Positions 27,904 through 42,984 of a stretch of 64,000 bases of DNA are shown piece by piece. The stretch's first letter is position 1, and the number at the start of each line of letters is the position of its first letter. The translations under genes and the position numbers were made by a program. The DNA is from Liolophura sinensis (lineage: Eukaryota; Mollusca; Polyplacophora; Chitonida; Chitonidae): assembly GCF_032854445.1 (NCBI RefSeq), contig NC_088301.1, forward strand, positions 45,743,187-45,807,186, in the 5' to 3' direction. The notes under the pieces were generated by a model. That model had not been told where the DNA came from and ran no database searches. It saw only the letters and a list, made by a program, of their open reading frames with translations.

Positions 27904-28166
27904 TGGGGGCCTCCATGGCTAGCGTTGGTTAGCGCGCTGGCTAAGCGTAACGACCCAGAAGTCTCTTACCAATCCAGTCGCTGCGAGTTCAAGTCCCGCT
28001 CATGCTGGCTTCCTCTCCGGTCGTAAGTGGTCTTTCAGCAACCTGCGGATGGTTGTGGGTTTCCCCCGGGCTCTACCCGGTTTCCTCCCACCATAATGCT
28101 GGCTGCCTTCGTATAATCGAAATATGCTTGAGTACGGCGTAAAATACCAATCAAATGAATAAATAA
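27904..28166 (+). mobile_element. SINE family 2, full-length copy
   Basis: Flanked by a perfect 12-bp duplication ATCTTTGAGATA (27892-27903 and 28167-28178). The order is a tRNA-like head (GCTAGCGTTGGTTAGCGCGC .. GCGAGTTCAAGTCCCGC), a central domain with CCACCATAATGCTGGC, then CTTGAGTACGGCGTAAAA and an (AATA)n tail. It serves as the reference copy for the fragments elsewhere in the window. Confidence 0.85.
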
Positions 28167-28201
28167 ATCTTTGAGATAAACTTCATAACTGTCTAATTTT
28201 T

Positions 28202-28312
28202 ACTCTGCCCGGTTTTCTCCCACCATAATGCTGGCCAGCGACACATAGGTGAAATATTCTTGAGTATAGCGTAAAACACCACTCGTGTAAATAAATAAGT
28301 AAATTCTAATTT
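28202..28312 (+). mobile_element. SINE family 2, tail fragment
   Basis: Contains CCCGGTTTTCTCCCACCATA, CTTGAGTATAGCGTAAAACA and an AATAAATAAG tail. It lies 36 bp beyond the full-length copy in the same orientation and lacks the tRNA head. Confidence 0.7.
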
Positions 28313-28392
28313 CTATAGAGTTCTTGACAAACAACTTGAAACTGAAGCTAACTAACATGTGTTTACTTGTTTTTTGATGGGTGTTTCGTGCT

Positions 28393-28560
28393 GCACTCAA
28401 GAAAACTTCTCATATGTGGCGGCCATCAGCATTATAAAGGGAGGATCTGGGCAGAGTCCGAGGGAAACCCACGACCATTCGCAGGTTTTCCCACGTACCA
28501 CTGGAGAGGAAACCAACATAAGCTGGAGTTGAACTCACGGTGGTCGCATTGGTGAGAGGC
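28393..28560 (-). mobile_element. SINE family 2, fragment in reverse orientation
   Basis: The minus strand reads the tRNA-head remnant, then CCTCTCCAGTGG, AACCTGCGAATGGTCGTGGG, the CGGACTCTGCCCAGATCC segment and TGCTGATGGCCGCC. The usual CTTGAGTACGGCG end is missing. Confidence 0.6.
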
Positions 28561-28639
28561 CCCTGATTCGCTTGCTCCCCAACTCTGTACAATGTATCGC
28601 TCACTAAGTCTGTACCATGTTAGGGTACTAACATAAGAT

Positions 28640-30965
28640 GTTCAGCCGCCATGACTTGCATGCCAAATGACGTTGGCCAAATTCGACGTCTTCGAATGAG
28701 TTGTGATGGGACGTCTTGATGTGGAGGGGAACATCATGACAGCTCTGGTTGGGCGTCATGGATGTGATAGAACGCCGTGAGGTGTAAATGCCGATTTCCA
28801 CAAGACGCGACAAACCACAACCACAAACGACCACGTCATGTAGTTTTATCGATTCTCACTATACGCGACGTCCCCAGTGTGTGCGCACGGCTAATTACGA
28901 ACAACGGCTATTATAATGGGTGTAAGGATATAATAACCAGTAAATGGTTTCCACCTTATACAATCACCGAAACAGGACTGAAACGAAAAGTAAGTGGCTA
29001 CGCCATTGTTCTAATATGATTAACAAAACAAATTACGTGACATGACAGTTAACAGGTACATGTAGACACTTGATAAACCCATGTGTATACTTTGTAATGA
29101 TTTATGATTGGTCCTCTGGGGTGTGATCGGCGTCTTGTGATATGATGTGGTGTCATGAATATGATGAGACGTCAAGGATGTAATAGGACATGAGAAGATG
29201 TGAAGGAAATCCAAGACTTGTGAGTGGGCGTCAGGAGATGCGATGAGACGTCAGGGATGATGGGACGTTAGAGAAGTGGTGGGACGTGAGGAGGTGTGAT
29301 GGAAATCCAAGACTTGTGACTGAGCGTCAGGAGATGTAATGAGACGCCCGACATAATCGGAAATGGTGGGACGTTATCAATTGTAAAGGGAGATAAGATT
29401 GGGCGTTGGGGACGTAGTTGGACGTCAGGTATGTAATAAGACATTAGAGAATGTGGTGATGGGATGTCAGTTGTAATGAGACATCAAGGGATGTGATGAG
29501 ACGTCAGGATAGTGATCGGATGTCACTAGATGTTATGAGACGTCAGGATAGTGATCGGACGTTACGAAATGGGATGAGACGTCGGGATAGTGATCGGACG
29601 TCGCGAGAAGTGATGAGATGTTAGAGATGTGATGAGACGTCGGGATAGTGATCGGATGTTATGAGACGTCAGGATAGTGATCGGACGTCATGAGATGGGA
29701 TGAGACGTCGGGATAGTGATCGGACGTCACGAGATGGGATCGGACGTCACGAGATGGGATGAGACGTCGGGATAGTGATCGGACGTCACGAGATGGGATG
29801 AGACGTCGGGATAGTGATCGGACGTCACGAGAAGTGATGAGACGTCGGGATAGTGATCGGACGTTACGAGATGGGATGAGACGTCGGGATAGTGATCGGA
29901 CGTCGCGAGAAGTGATGAGATATTAGAGATGTGATGAGGCGTCGGGATAGTGATCGGATGTCACGAGATAATATGAGACGTCAGGATAGTGATCGGACGT
30001 CACGAGATGGGATGAGACGTCGGGATAGTGATCGGACGTCACGAGATGGGATCGGACGTCACGAGATGGGATGAGACGTCGGGATAGTGATCGGACGTCA
30101 CGAGAAGTGAGGAGATGTTAGGGATGTGATTAGACGCCAGGATAGTGATCGGACGTCACGAGATGGGATGAGACGTCAGGATAGTGATCGGACGTCACGA
30201 GATGGGATGAGACGTCGGGATAGTGATCGGACGTCACGAGAAGTGAGGAGATGTTAGGGATGTGATGAAACGTCAGGATAGTGATCGGACGTCACGAGAT
30301 GGGGTGAGACGTCAGGATAGTGATCGGAGGTCACGAGATGTGATGAGACGTCAGGATAGTGATCGGACGTCACGAGATGGGATGAGACGTCAGGATAGTG
30401 ATCGGACGTCACGAGATGTGATGAGATGTAAGGGATGTGATGAGACGTCAGGATAGTGATCGGACGTCACAGGATGTGATGAGACGTCAGGATAGTGATC
30501 GGACGTCACAAGATGTGATGAGACGTAAGGGAAGTGATCGGACATCAGGAGATGTGATCGGACGTCAGGGAAATGATGAGACATCGTGGAAGTGATGACT
30601 CGTCAGAAAGTGTGATGAGGCGTCAGATATAGTGGGAGGTCAGGAAATGTGATAAGACGTCATATATAAAGGGACTTTACGAGATGTGATGAGGCATCAG
30701 ATATATGGGACATCAGGGAAGTGATGTGCTGTCAGGAGTCATGATAGGGCGCCAGGGATGTGATGAGACGTTAGCAATGATGATGGCTTGTTATGAGATA
30801 TGATTGGGCGTCGGGGATGTAATCGGACGTCGGATGTAAAAAGACATTATGGATGTGGGATTCCAAGGATGCAACGAGGATCATGGATTTCGTTGGACGT
30901 TGTGAGATGTGTGGGATGTCAAAGATGTTATGGACGTCAAGAAATGTGGTATGATGTCAGGGGCC
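28640..30965 (+). repeat. Minisatellite array, 39-bp unit rich in CpG and GACGTC
   Basis: The homogeneous core (about 29500-30560) repeats a 39-bp unit built from GATAGTGATCGGACGTCACG plus AGATGGGATGAGACGTCGG, more than 20 copies with some units shortened or fused. Edges on both sides decay into looser GACGTC-spaced sequence. A longer-range repeat of 301 bp is visible (TCGCGAGAAGTGATGAGA at 29601 and 29902). Because 39 is divisible by 3 the array stays open in frame and spells 13-residue peptide repeats such as RQDSDRTSRDGMR at 30262-30456. There is no start context or splice support, so it is called a repeat and not a gene. Confidence 0.9.
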
Positions 30966-31336
30966 TGTCTTACAAAGCTGTCTCAATGCTACATTAAGCG
31001 TATTTACCATGGCATACATGTTCTCTATTTACTACCTGCGTTGGCCTTGTCTTCCATATATACAGCGTTTAAATGTTTTGTACATGTATTCCAAGTGGGA
31101 GCCTAAGCTTTGCCTTGGTGTGTTTCCAACGGTGCCCTAGGTTACCGAGTAAACAGACTTGAGGGCACACAATGCGCTCTGTATAAGTTGACTTGCACAC
31201 CATTTTTCTCATAGTACTGGTAGGAATCGACCTGCTTTAGACTCGAGGGTCCGTTGTCATAGGCGCATTATCGACAGGCCATTTGATATCAAATATCTAG
31301 GTATATATAACCATGATGACCTTGACGGAGGGTATG

Positions 31337-31588
<252 letters not shown>

Positions 31589-33488
31589 AAACGTTCAGTT
31601 CAATTAATAAATTGCTCAATGAGTTTAGGCCCTGTTATTCTATGCTATAAATAATATCAACTTAATACACAGCTAAATTAACCCGGATGTGGCTGAGTGT
31701 ATGGGAAATTTTGATGTTACTAAAACTTACCATCAAATAGTATTATATTCCATTCTTCACCTATGTGACACACTTATATTGTCTGTAGTCATTGATACGA
31801 GACTCTTTTCATGAACCTTATTCTGATATTCCCGTTTGCAATGGAATTTTTATAATTCTATCCATTCATTTAACTTATGAATTCAATGAACTCATGCATG
31901 GATCAGTTTGAGATAAATGCCAAACATAATAGGCTCTTGTGCTCTGACACACATACCTTATCACACATAAAGGTGTGGTAGACGACAAGGACATACCCTG
32001 ACCTACAATAATCGGACGATTTGTCCTACTCAATGAAGTAACCCTAACTATACAACCTACCATTATATCTACAGCACCAGACTACTAGGGTAACGAATGT
32101 ATTCCACTATATATGTAACCCTAAGAGTGGTTGAATGTTGAGTTTAATCGGCCGCAATATAAATATTCTGTATATGATAACTTTTAGTGGGGACATCTTC
32201 TGACATTTGAAATACCGTCTTTCGTTTTTATCCATACACTGTTATTAGTGAATCAAAGAAAGTCGGGGTAAAATTTTAAAATTCGGGTAAATCTTCACTT
32301 AGGCTATAAGGGGTGTATCTTTTACTTAACTCTTTCTTAAGTTTATGACTCGAAAGAAGATTCTGCTACGTGAGTGGAAATTTATCTCATATACCACACC
32401 TAAGAAGCTGATATTTTGGGGTTTTTTCTTGTCAAACATTTGCTTTTCATCTTCAGGACCGTTTGAACATTGAGGATAACGGACGTCTTAGACAAAGTGC
32501 CGGCACATATAGGCTGAGTACTAATACTGTATTCCGGCCGAAATTGACCCAACACAAATGCTTTAAGATTCGTGGGGCCGAGAGAATATGCCATTTACGG
32601 TCATACATATAGATAGCCGCGACATGGTATCAGTATTTGATGTCACTTTGTTTGTTCATTAATACATAAGGTTAACACTTCGTACCCATCCCATTTTTAT
32701 TGTTCGTAAATCTAAGACCTCTGAGTCTCAAATTAGTGCGGAAGAGTAATTCTTTTTAAAACAGTTGTATATACACTCAGAATTCGTATCTATTCTCTTA
32801 TAATAATGATACATAGGGGAAAAGTTAATTAAACTAGACTGCTAAACAAAATATAACATGGAGCTTCTATTGCATTTTAGGCTTCTGGAAAACTTGAATG
32901 GTTCTTAGTAACCAATATGTATATAAAACTGTAAGACATTTAAACCGATAGGTTATATGTATACCGGTACCCATACAAGTTTCTTACACAATAAACAGTT
33001 ACACGCAGTCAGTGTGAACAGATTGGTTTATTCTTGTCTGAGACACACATTTTTTGTATGTATGACACCCAACAATAGTTAATATAAAACATAAATAGTT
33101 CAAAATAAGGGTATATATAGAGGTGTATCACAGATTCCTTCATCACTGTATGCTGTGCGTGACACGTGAAACACCTGTCGTTCACTTTCACAATTGTACT
33201 GTATTATGCTTACTTATGTATGACTAAAACCCTGGGAATATTACACATGTATATGCAACATATGACATCTCTTGGCAGATTTAATTAATTGAATGAATGG
33301 AATATCACTCTTCCAGAGGTAGGCCTATTACATAGGTGATAAACAACCATGCATCGGTGTATGTGGTAACCACCAAATAGCATTTGCCATAGAGACACAC
33401 ATACATTTATCACAGATTAACATATATGGATACGTTTTCAACAAATTATATCTCGTTGGAGCATGTCTCCTCTATATAACCGAGATAG
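31589..33488. other. Intergenic DNA, no gene seen
   Basis: No conserved exon, no long ORF and no recognisable transposon. AT-rich with occasional short palindromes. Confidence 0.5.
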
Positions 33489-33660
33489 ATTTATTTATTG
33501 ATTTGATTTGTGTTTTACGCCGTACTCAAGAATATTTCACTTATACGACGGCGGCCAGCATTATGGTGGGCGGAAACCCGGGCAGAGCCCGGGGGAAACG
33601 TATGACCATCAACAGGTTGCTGCAGACCTGACTACACTGACATGAACGCTCATTGCACCA
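33489..33660 (-). mobile_element. SINE family 2, fragment
   Basis: The plus strand shows TTTATTTATTGATTTGATTT, GTTTTACGCCGTACTCAAGA, CGGCGGCCAGCATTATGGTG and GCCCGGGGGAAAC, the reverse complement of the family 2 tail and centre. The tRNA head is lost after CAACAGGTTGCTGCAGACC. Confidence 0.75.
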
Positions 33661-34433
33661 ATCTGCCTAGCGTGAGGGTGTGGTGTTCTTCACCATCATT
33701 AAACGGTTACATAATTCCCGGAAGTTCTTATATACATGCAATATATGTGCTGATATATGCACAACCAATTATACAGCGACTAGCTCTTCTTACCCTGAAG
33801 TGAGAATCAGTACCGTGAATATTTATGTATATGCAAAAATACCTTAAACTGTATCTCATTCATTTTCGAAGGAAAATTCGGCCAGAGAAAACGAATAGAT
33901 AACAGCACTCATCGCGTAATCGTAACTGTAAAATGCGTATATTGGTTGTGAATTTAACCAGAATGAATCCATCACCGTGCATCTCAAATGGCACAGATAT
34001 ATATTCATTATTGTGTCTACTGATATGCTACCGGAGATTTTTGGAATAAATCCATATTCGCTAATCAAAACAATTTTCAGTATTTATAAAGAATAGATCA
34101 AATGATTGCCTTTCAGTAAATATGAGACTCGTACCTGAAGCCTAGAATTTATAGTGTTATGGTGCACTATTTAGTAAATCATCCAACTGAGTGTACAATA
34201 ATGGCACTTTAACAAAGTGAAATCTGACTCTACATGCTCTCTTTTCCAGCCACTGCAATACTGACCCCTAATAGCTATTTTCGTATTTTTCATTTTTCGG
34301 ATATTCAAAGTATATCTCGGTATATTTGTAACCCTTATCCAGTTCAGCCATAGATAATCAGGATGAGTTATTTGGCACTATATGAGACTGAGAAACAGCA
34401 TGTATACATTTGTATATGAACGTATGATCCAGA

Positions 34434-35765
34434 TTACATACACAGCGTTGAGGAATGAGGAGGACGGACTATCCCGTCTTTCAGCAGTTTTGAGTAATTC
34501 TCTTCACAAAGTCTGACCTTGTTGATGAAGTAGTCTTCGTGCTCTATGCTGGCCATTAGATCTGACTGTACCATGAACACATCCTCGTATTTCCTGACTT
34601 CCGCTTTGGGAACGCTGCTCACGTGGTGTCCTCCAAATATCCTCAAATCGACTATGTTATCGTCCTCGTATGTCCTCATATTGTCGTCAAAGATAATATG
34701 GTGGACACTCTCGTCGGTGGGATCGACCCATAACGGTTTTCCTGATGTGTAGTGGTACCCATGGTTTTGCCAGTGCAAAAAGTCATCTTTAAATCCGCAC
34801 ACGCCCCCCATTTTACTTAACGTATCATATATATCTCTCTCATTTCTATATGTCGTAAAAGAGCTGGGGTCAGAGCTTTTGGTGCACACCCTTAATATTA
34901 CATCGTTCTTAGCACTCCTATAAATTGTTCCAGGAACTGTGTTCACTGTCATGTCCAAAGATTCTGGGAACTGGGGATGGTTACCATTAATGGTGTATTC
35001 TGTACTGCGCAGCACATTCTTGGCATCCAGGCCATACGTTCGGAATATTATGGCAAAATCTCGACCAGATTTCTTTAGATGATACATCAGTTTAAAGAAG
35101 GACGGTAAAATATAGTGATAAAGCGCTTGGTCCTTACCCTTCATGGTCAGTCGATTAAGGGTCTCTTCGTCCCTTGTGTAACGCCATCGAAGAAGGCGCA
35201 TGTGCTTTTCGAAGTAAGGTAGAAACATTTTTCCAAGTCCTTTCTGTGTGAAGTCGGCCGTGGTAAATCGGAGTTTTTGACGATCTTCTGGAGTTTGAAC
35301 AAGTTGTCTCTCAAGATGCTTGTAGTAAGTGACTGTATGTGGTGCAGGAGGGGTCAAACAAGGGGTTGCGGAGTGCCAGGTCCATTTCCCTGATGACCTG
35401 TCCACCCTTCCCCAGGTGACACTGGTCAGAAAACTGTTCAGGGCTTGTTCTACGTTTACCTTCGTTACCGAATCAGCAACCAAAATCGTGTTTCGAATGT
35501 CAAAGTGCAGGACCAGTTTCCTCTGTGGGGATGAAATAGGCGGACCCTTAGATCTCACCAATGGTCTGTCTACATAATTAATGTCTTTGATATCACCATT
35601 TCGATAAAGCCTCGTCTTGCTTGAAGTGCCTTGAAGCTCTTGAAACTGTTTCCCATCACCTTGCCCGGTCAGTGAAGAAATGGTATTTTCTTCTGCGAGG
35701 GCTTTCTGGCTTACGTGTCCTGGGTTTATCCTGTCCTTCATTGCACTCCGCTCAGAGCGGTACAT
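34434..35765 (-). CDS. Uncharacterised HAD-like protein, single exon, 443 aa
   Basis: One uninterrupted ORF. After a polar, probably disordered N-terminus (1-82) comes LVLHFDIRNTILVADS, a beta strand ending in Asp89 that fits HAD motif I except that position +2 is Arg instead of the usual Asp. FAIIFRTYG (238-245) fits motif II with Thr243, GKPLW around Lys343 may supply motif III, and HHIIFDDN (355-362) with Asp360-Asp361 fits the acidic motif IV. The spacing between motifs I and II (about 150 residues) would hold a large helical cap. These motifs suggest a metal-dependent phosphohydrolase-like fold; substrate and role are unknown, and loss of the second motif I Asp could mean an altered or absent phosphatase reaction. 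Start: the first Met (35765) is taken; Met9 is an alternative, and a TTTCAG 24 nt upstream leaves room for a 5' exon. No signal peptide or membrane segment is seen. Confidence 0.8.
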   Translation of the reverse strand: MYRSERSAMKDRINPGHVSQKALAEENTISSLTGQGDGKQFQELQGTSSKTRLYRNGDIKDINYVDRPLVRSKGPPISSPQRKLVLHFDIRNTILVADSVTKVNVEQALNSFLTSVTWGRVDRSSGKWTWHSATPCLTPPAPHTVTYYKHLERQLVQTPEDRQKLRFTTADFTQKGLGKMFLPYFEKHMRLLRWRYTRDEETLNRLTMKGKDQALYHYILPSFFKLMYHLKKSGRDFAIIFRTYGLDAKNVLRSTEYTINGNHPQFPESLDMTVNTVPGTIYRSAKNDVILRVCTKSSDPSSFTTYRNERDIYDTLSKMGGVCGFKDDFLHWQNHGYHYTSGKPLWVDPTDESVHHIIFDDNMRTYEDDNIVDLRIFGGHHVSSVPKAEVRKYEDVFMVQSDLMASIEHEDYFINKVRLCEENYSKLLKDGIVRPPHSSTLCM

Positions 35766-37189
35766 GCCAATGTGTGCTCCGTGTGTACTGAAACACCCCC
35801 CACCTGCTCCGCCCCGCCACGCTGTGCGTTCGCTTCACCAAGGTAAGCCTTAACGGATCTCCCCAGCAAATATCGACCCAAATTTACCTGAATAACAAAT
35901 GACTGTAGCAGATAGTTTACGATTTCCTAGCAGTCCAGTTAGAATTCAGTATTAAATACTTATGACAGGCTGTATATCCATGGTACACGACATTCTGGAG
36001 TACGTACCTTCGATTGCCCTTGGACTATCGATACTGAGGAGATTAGGAATACCTCAGTGGTTTGTACAAAGCACGCATAAGAAAGAGGTATTAAACTCGC
36101 TCAGCCATTTACTATTTATAATAAACGTACATAGTCTCGACATATATATGGGCATTCATTCATGCCTACATGCACTAGTGGAAAAACACGTGCTACTCAC
36201 GGATGAAGGTAGTTACGAAATACCGGACACATAATTGCATATGAACTTTACTTTCCATGACGGGATTTCCAAGGCTTAAAATACAGAATTATAGCACTGA
36301 TGAAATATTTCTGATTTTATTCTGTAGTAAAAGATATAGTTCTCTGAATAAAATGTAATTAATTATGCATATTGGTGAAATTGAAATATCGAGCTGTACA
36401 AGGTATTGAAAACTATACATATGTCTGTTATTATGGTGATTACTTGTTGATTTCAAATTGAATGATAAAATTTTGCCCATCTAGAATCATTAAGGCTAAA
36501 AATAAAGAGTAAGATCCAAACCAAGATCAATTGACCTAGTGCGGAGTAGGGGGATGGTTGAAAGGGGTGAGTTAAGTTACAGCTTGTCTTTACATGTGCG
36601 CTAGCTTTAACCACTTTATTTGTATACGATTACGTCAATAGTGCATATCGTAGTCCACGCTGTCGCCATAGTAATTAGGGCGATGGGCTTCTGTCAATAC
36701 AGACTAAAGCTTTTTGCTCACTTGATATGCTGGAGTCTAACCACTGTGCTCTGGACTGTTGCTTCCTGTCGGATAAGGTCTTGCGGCACTTTTATCGACT
36801 AAGTCGGCAATACCTGTAACAAGACACGTTTCTACGTGCAAACGTCGGGGCGAAAGGTCTTCACAGGCTATATGTGTAGGGAAAATTAACTTACTACTTA
36901 TAGTTACCTGGTATTTGTGATCTAATACATTATTATACCATAAATCATCTTCATATTTAATTTATTTAAGAATTTATTTATTTATTTCACTCTTGCTTAA
37001 CGCCATACATTGAAGGAGTTTTAACACATGTAACGTCCGTTAGGTTTGCGGGTGTAGGATAGCGGAGTGCTCTGACTAAACCATGCACAACCCTTCGCCA
37101 GGTATATAACAATCATCCTAATTTAATGTTACACGCATCAAAATCAGCTAGCGCTAGATTCGAGCCTTCTTGACTCAAATGTTAATCTG
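35766..37189. other. Intergenic DNA upstream of the HAD-like gene
   Basis: The first ~90 bp on the minus-strand upstream side are GC-rich (CCCGCC, CTGCTCCGCC), as might fit a 5' UTR or promoter. Beyond that no gene is recognised. Confidence 0.4.
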
Positions 37190-37193
37190 TTAA

Positions 37194-37403
37194 TTTTAAC
37201 AGAAAGTCTGTTGTCTGGGTGATGCTAGAATGTATTCTGATATTATAACACAATATTCTGTCATAGTCAACATAACATCTTGTTAGTCTAATATAATTTT
37301 TATGTTGAATTAATAGAATATGTGTGTTGTATTTAACAGAATAATAAGCTGCAATAGCAAAATAAATTCTAGCATCACTCATACAACAGGATTTCTGTTA
37401 AAA
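37194..37403. mobile_element. MITE with long inverted repeats and TTAA ends
   Basis: The two ends are reverse complements over about 40 bp with roughly four mismatches; the shared core is GTGATGCTAGAAT and the outer part TTTTAACAGAAA. TTAA occurs directly outside both ends (37190-37193, 37404-37407), the target duplication of piggyBac-type elements. A second TTAA pair 3 bp further in (37196-37199, 37398-37401) is equally symmetric, so the exact boundary is uncertain. The interior is AT-rich with no coding capacity. Confidence 0.7.
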
Positions 37404-37531
37404 TTAAAAGACTAGTTTTCGCGCGTACCTCACTTATTGGCTAGTGAAAGAATAACACTTTCATGGAACTATGAACCAGGGGGACCCTTGCGCCATTTTA
37501 TAACTCTTGACATATTTTATTATTTGACCGC

Positions 37532-37901
37532 TTTTGGTGGCCTAATGGTTAGAGCGTCCGCCTCGAAGCCGGGAGATCAGAGATTAAACACGGGTCGGGT
37601 CATACCAAAGACTTTAAAAATGGTACTTGTGGCTGCCCCATTTAGGGCTCAGCGCTGAGAGGTTAGAGCAAAGAAACAAGAATGGTTGGCCAGGTGTCAT
37701 TTTCATGTGACTGAGCCGGGTGTTATGTCAGGTGTCTTGGGCATGACACTTCGATGGCGGCAGCACTTTGACGGCATGGACTCGCCCTGCCACAGTAAAC
37801 AGAGTATATGCACACACACCTAATAACTCCTCGTCGTCATATGACTGAACAATTGTTAAGTACGACGTTAAATTCCAAGGATACATTCATTCATTCATTT
37901 A
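37532..37901 (+). mobile_element. tRNA-derived SINE (family 1), near-complete
   Basis: The head TGGCCTAATGGTTAGAGCGT matches a tRNA A box, with a degenerate B box GGGTCGGGTCATACC. The middle contains GGTTGGCCAGGTGTCATTTT, and the tail GTCGTCATATGACTGAACAA .. GTACGACGTTAAA with (CATT)n. It is bracketed by ATTATTTGA at 37519-37527 and 37902-37910, a likely target duplication. Confidence 0.8.
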
Positions 37902-37910
37902 ATTATTTGA

Positions 37911-39593
37911 TTAAGGTTTAAATTCGAGTGCTCAAGAATGAGTGATTTATCCGATGCTTGGATTATAAGATGGACAACTCTTCTTCATTTTTAGGTTTCT
38001 AACCTAGCTATTTCTGGTTGCAAATTGCATTCTACTATTTCGGCTAGAATAACCAGGTACTTTACGATACCTGACGATTTAAGTGTTGACATATCCTTAG
38101 TCAAACATATACAAAGACTAAGGACTAGAGATGGTGTAATGCTATATGTAAACAGACCTGTAAAAGTATATTTGCTTAATCGCTTATATTCAGACAAATC
38201 AGTTGTTCGTTCGCTTAGGGCAAGTATATTGTAACGCACTATCATGCTAATCCATTTAAAGTTTTTGTGTAACAGATGGTAACTATATAAAATTCAGCCA
38301 CATTTAGATAAGTCATGTGTGTCCATTCAACGACAAACATATTGGTATAGCCACAAATATATGGTTGTGAAAAAAAGTTTTTGTTTTCTGCTTGTTTATT
38401 GCTTCAAAAGGCACAGTGTTTCACAATCGATTGTAAAATGCATAGAATATATAATTATCCAATAATAAATCCACAACACACGCTTACATCATGGAAACGA
38501 GATCATGAACTGATGATGCTATATAACATATCGTGAAATAAATCAAATAAATACTTTCAAATTTAAAGAAAAATACGAAAAGAAAGAACGCAAACAAGCA
38601 CAATCGCTTTACACATCATTGCTGAGTATCACACAAGCCGCCTTTACGAACCCATATTTACCAAGTCCGCGCGAGAAGAGAACTCGTCCTAATACCGTCT
38701 TCTACTGTGTCATCTCCCACTATAAGTCTTATAAATAAGCCCTGAACAATAATTATAAATACGAAGCACATTTACAAGCAGTATATTGCACATACCGGAC
38801 AAGACTATAAACCACGAACGCATAAGTACTCATGACAGATTGAGGTCAGTGACCTCTGTATATTAGAGGTCATCATCACAGCCTCAAAATGTACGAGATT
38901 TGGCACCATTCGGCATTTCACAGTCGAGAAAATTACACATACAGCAATATTATGCATCCCGAGGACACATTCGTTAAATTGGCACATTTTTGCTGTGAAC
39001 ATTGTTAACAACATTTATGTCATAATCAACCCTGAACACAAACACCGCAGGAGAAAACGCACAACATATTATTTGTACAATTACATTTGACTGCTTTGTT
39101 AAATCAATTAGTAATCTATTATACAACGTACATAACATGTACATGTTTATGAATCTTAAATAGTTTACGGCTTACTGAAAAAAATGCTCGATTGACTATC
39201 AAAATTGAAAGATGGACAAAAGACCGACAATGGCAGCAAGTGATGACATCGAGTGTGGTCAGGAAAAACATCAATAGCTGAATTGTTACAAGATCACTTC
39301 ATGCTAATATGATATGGTTTTAGCCAACCACGTCGCAGAATTTAGTTTTGTTTAAAACAAACTGATATTAAACATTATGCAAAATAGCATTACGCTCATA
39401 CAAAACTATGCACTTGTTGAAAAAAACTGCCCTGAGTTTTCCTGTTGCACTTAAATCTCGCGATAGTACAGTTCCAATATTACCCCAGCAAGCCCAAAAA
39501 CTGCAGCAACGTTAATACACAGCTATCCGAAATATATGGGTCTTCAACAGTCCGCTCGAGAGTTGAGCATGCGCACTGGCGAGGTACCTAGTA
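37911..39593. other. Intergenic DNA and probable alpha-tubulin 3' UTR
   Basis: Between the SINE and the tubulin stop no conserved exon is seen. A minus-strand AATAAA (38395-38400) is the nearest polyadenylation hexamer I found downstream of the tubulin stop. At 37991-38245 both strands stay open for 69-84 codons without recognisable similarity. Confidence 0.4.
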
Positions 39594-42937
<3,344 letters not shown>

Positions 42938-42984
42938 CTGTAAGGAGACAGATGAGGCTTTCTTACAAGAGTACACCATAAAGG

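Noticed and set aside
27906-28000. tRNA-like head as a tRNA gene
   Set aside because: Part of a full-length SINE with a 12-bp target duplication.
30262-30456. ORF with 13-residue RQDSDRTSRDGMR repeats
   Set aside because: It is a by-product of the 39-bp unit being divisible by 3; no start context, splice sites or domain.
29500-30560. Regular short repeats that could look like a CRISPR array
   Set aside because: Units are directly adjacent without unique spacers, and the genome is clearly animal. It is a minisatellite.
37536-37610. tRNA-like sequence as a true tRNA gene
   Set aside because: The B box is degenerate, no acceptor stem closes, and the sequence continues into a SINE body and tail.
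42938-42979. N-terminal extension [14 protein letters not shown] on alpha-tubulin
   Set aside because: All alpha-tubulins start MREC; the sequence CTTACAG before the Arg codon is a normal acceptor, so these residues are intronic.
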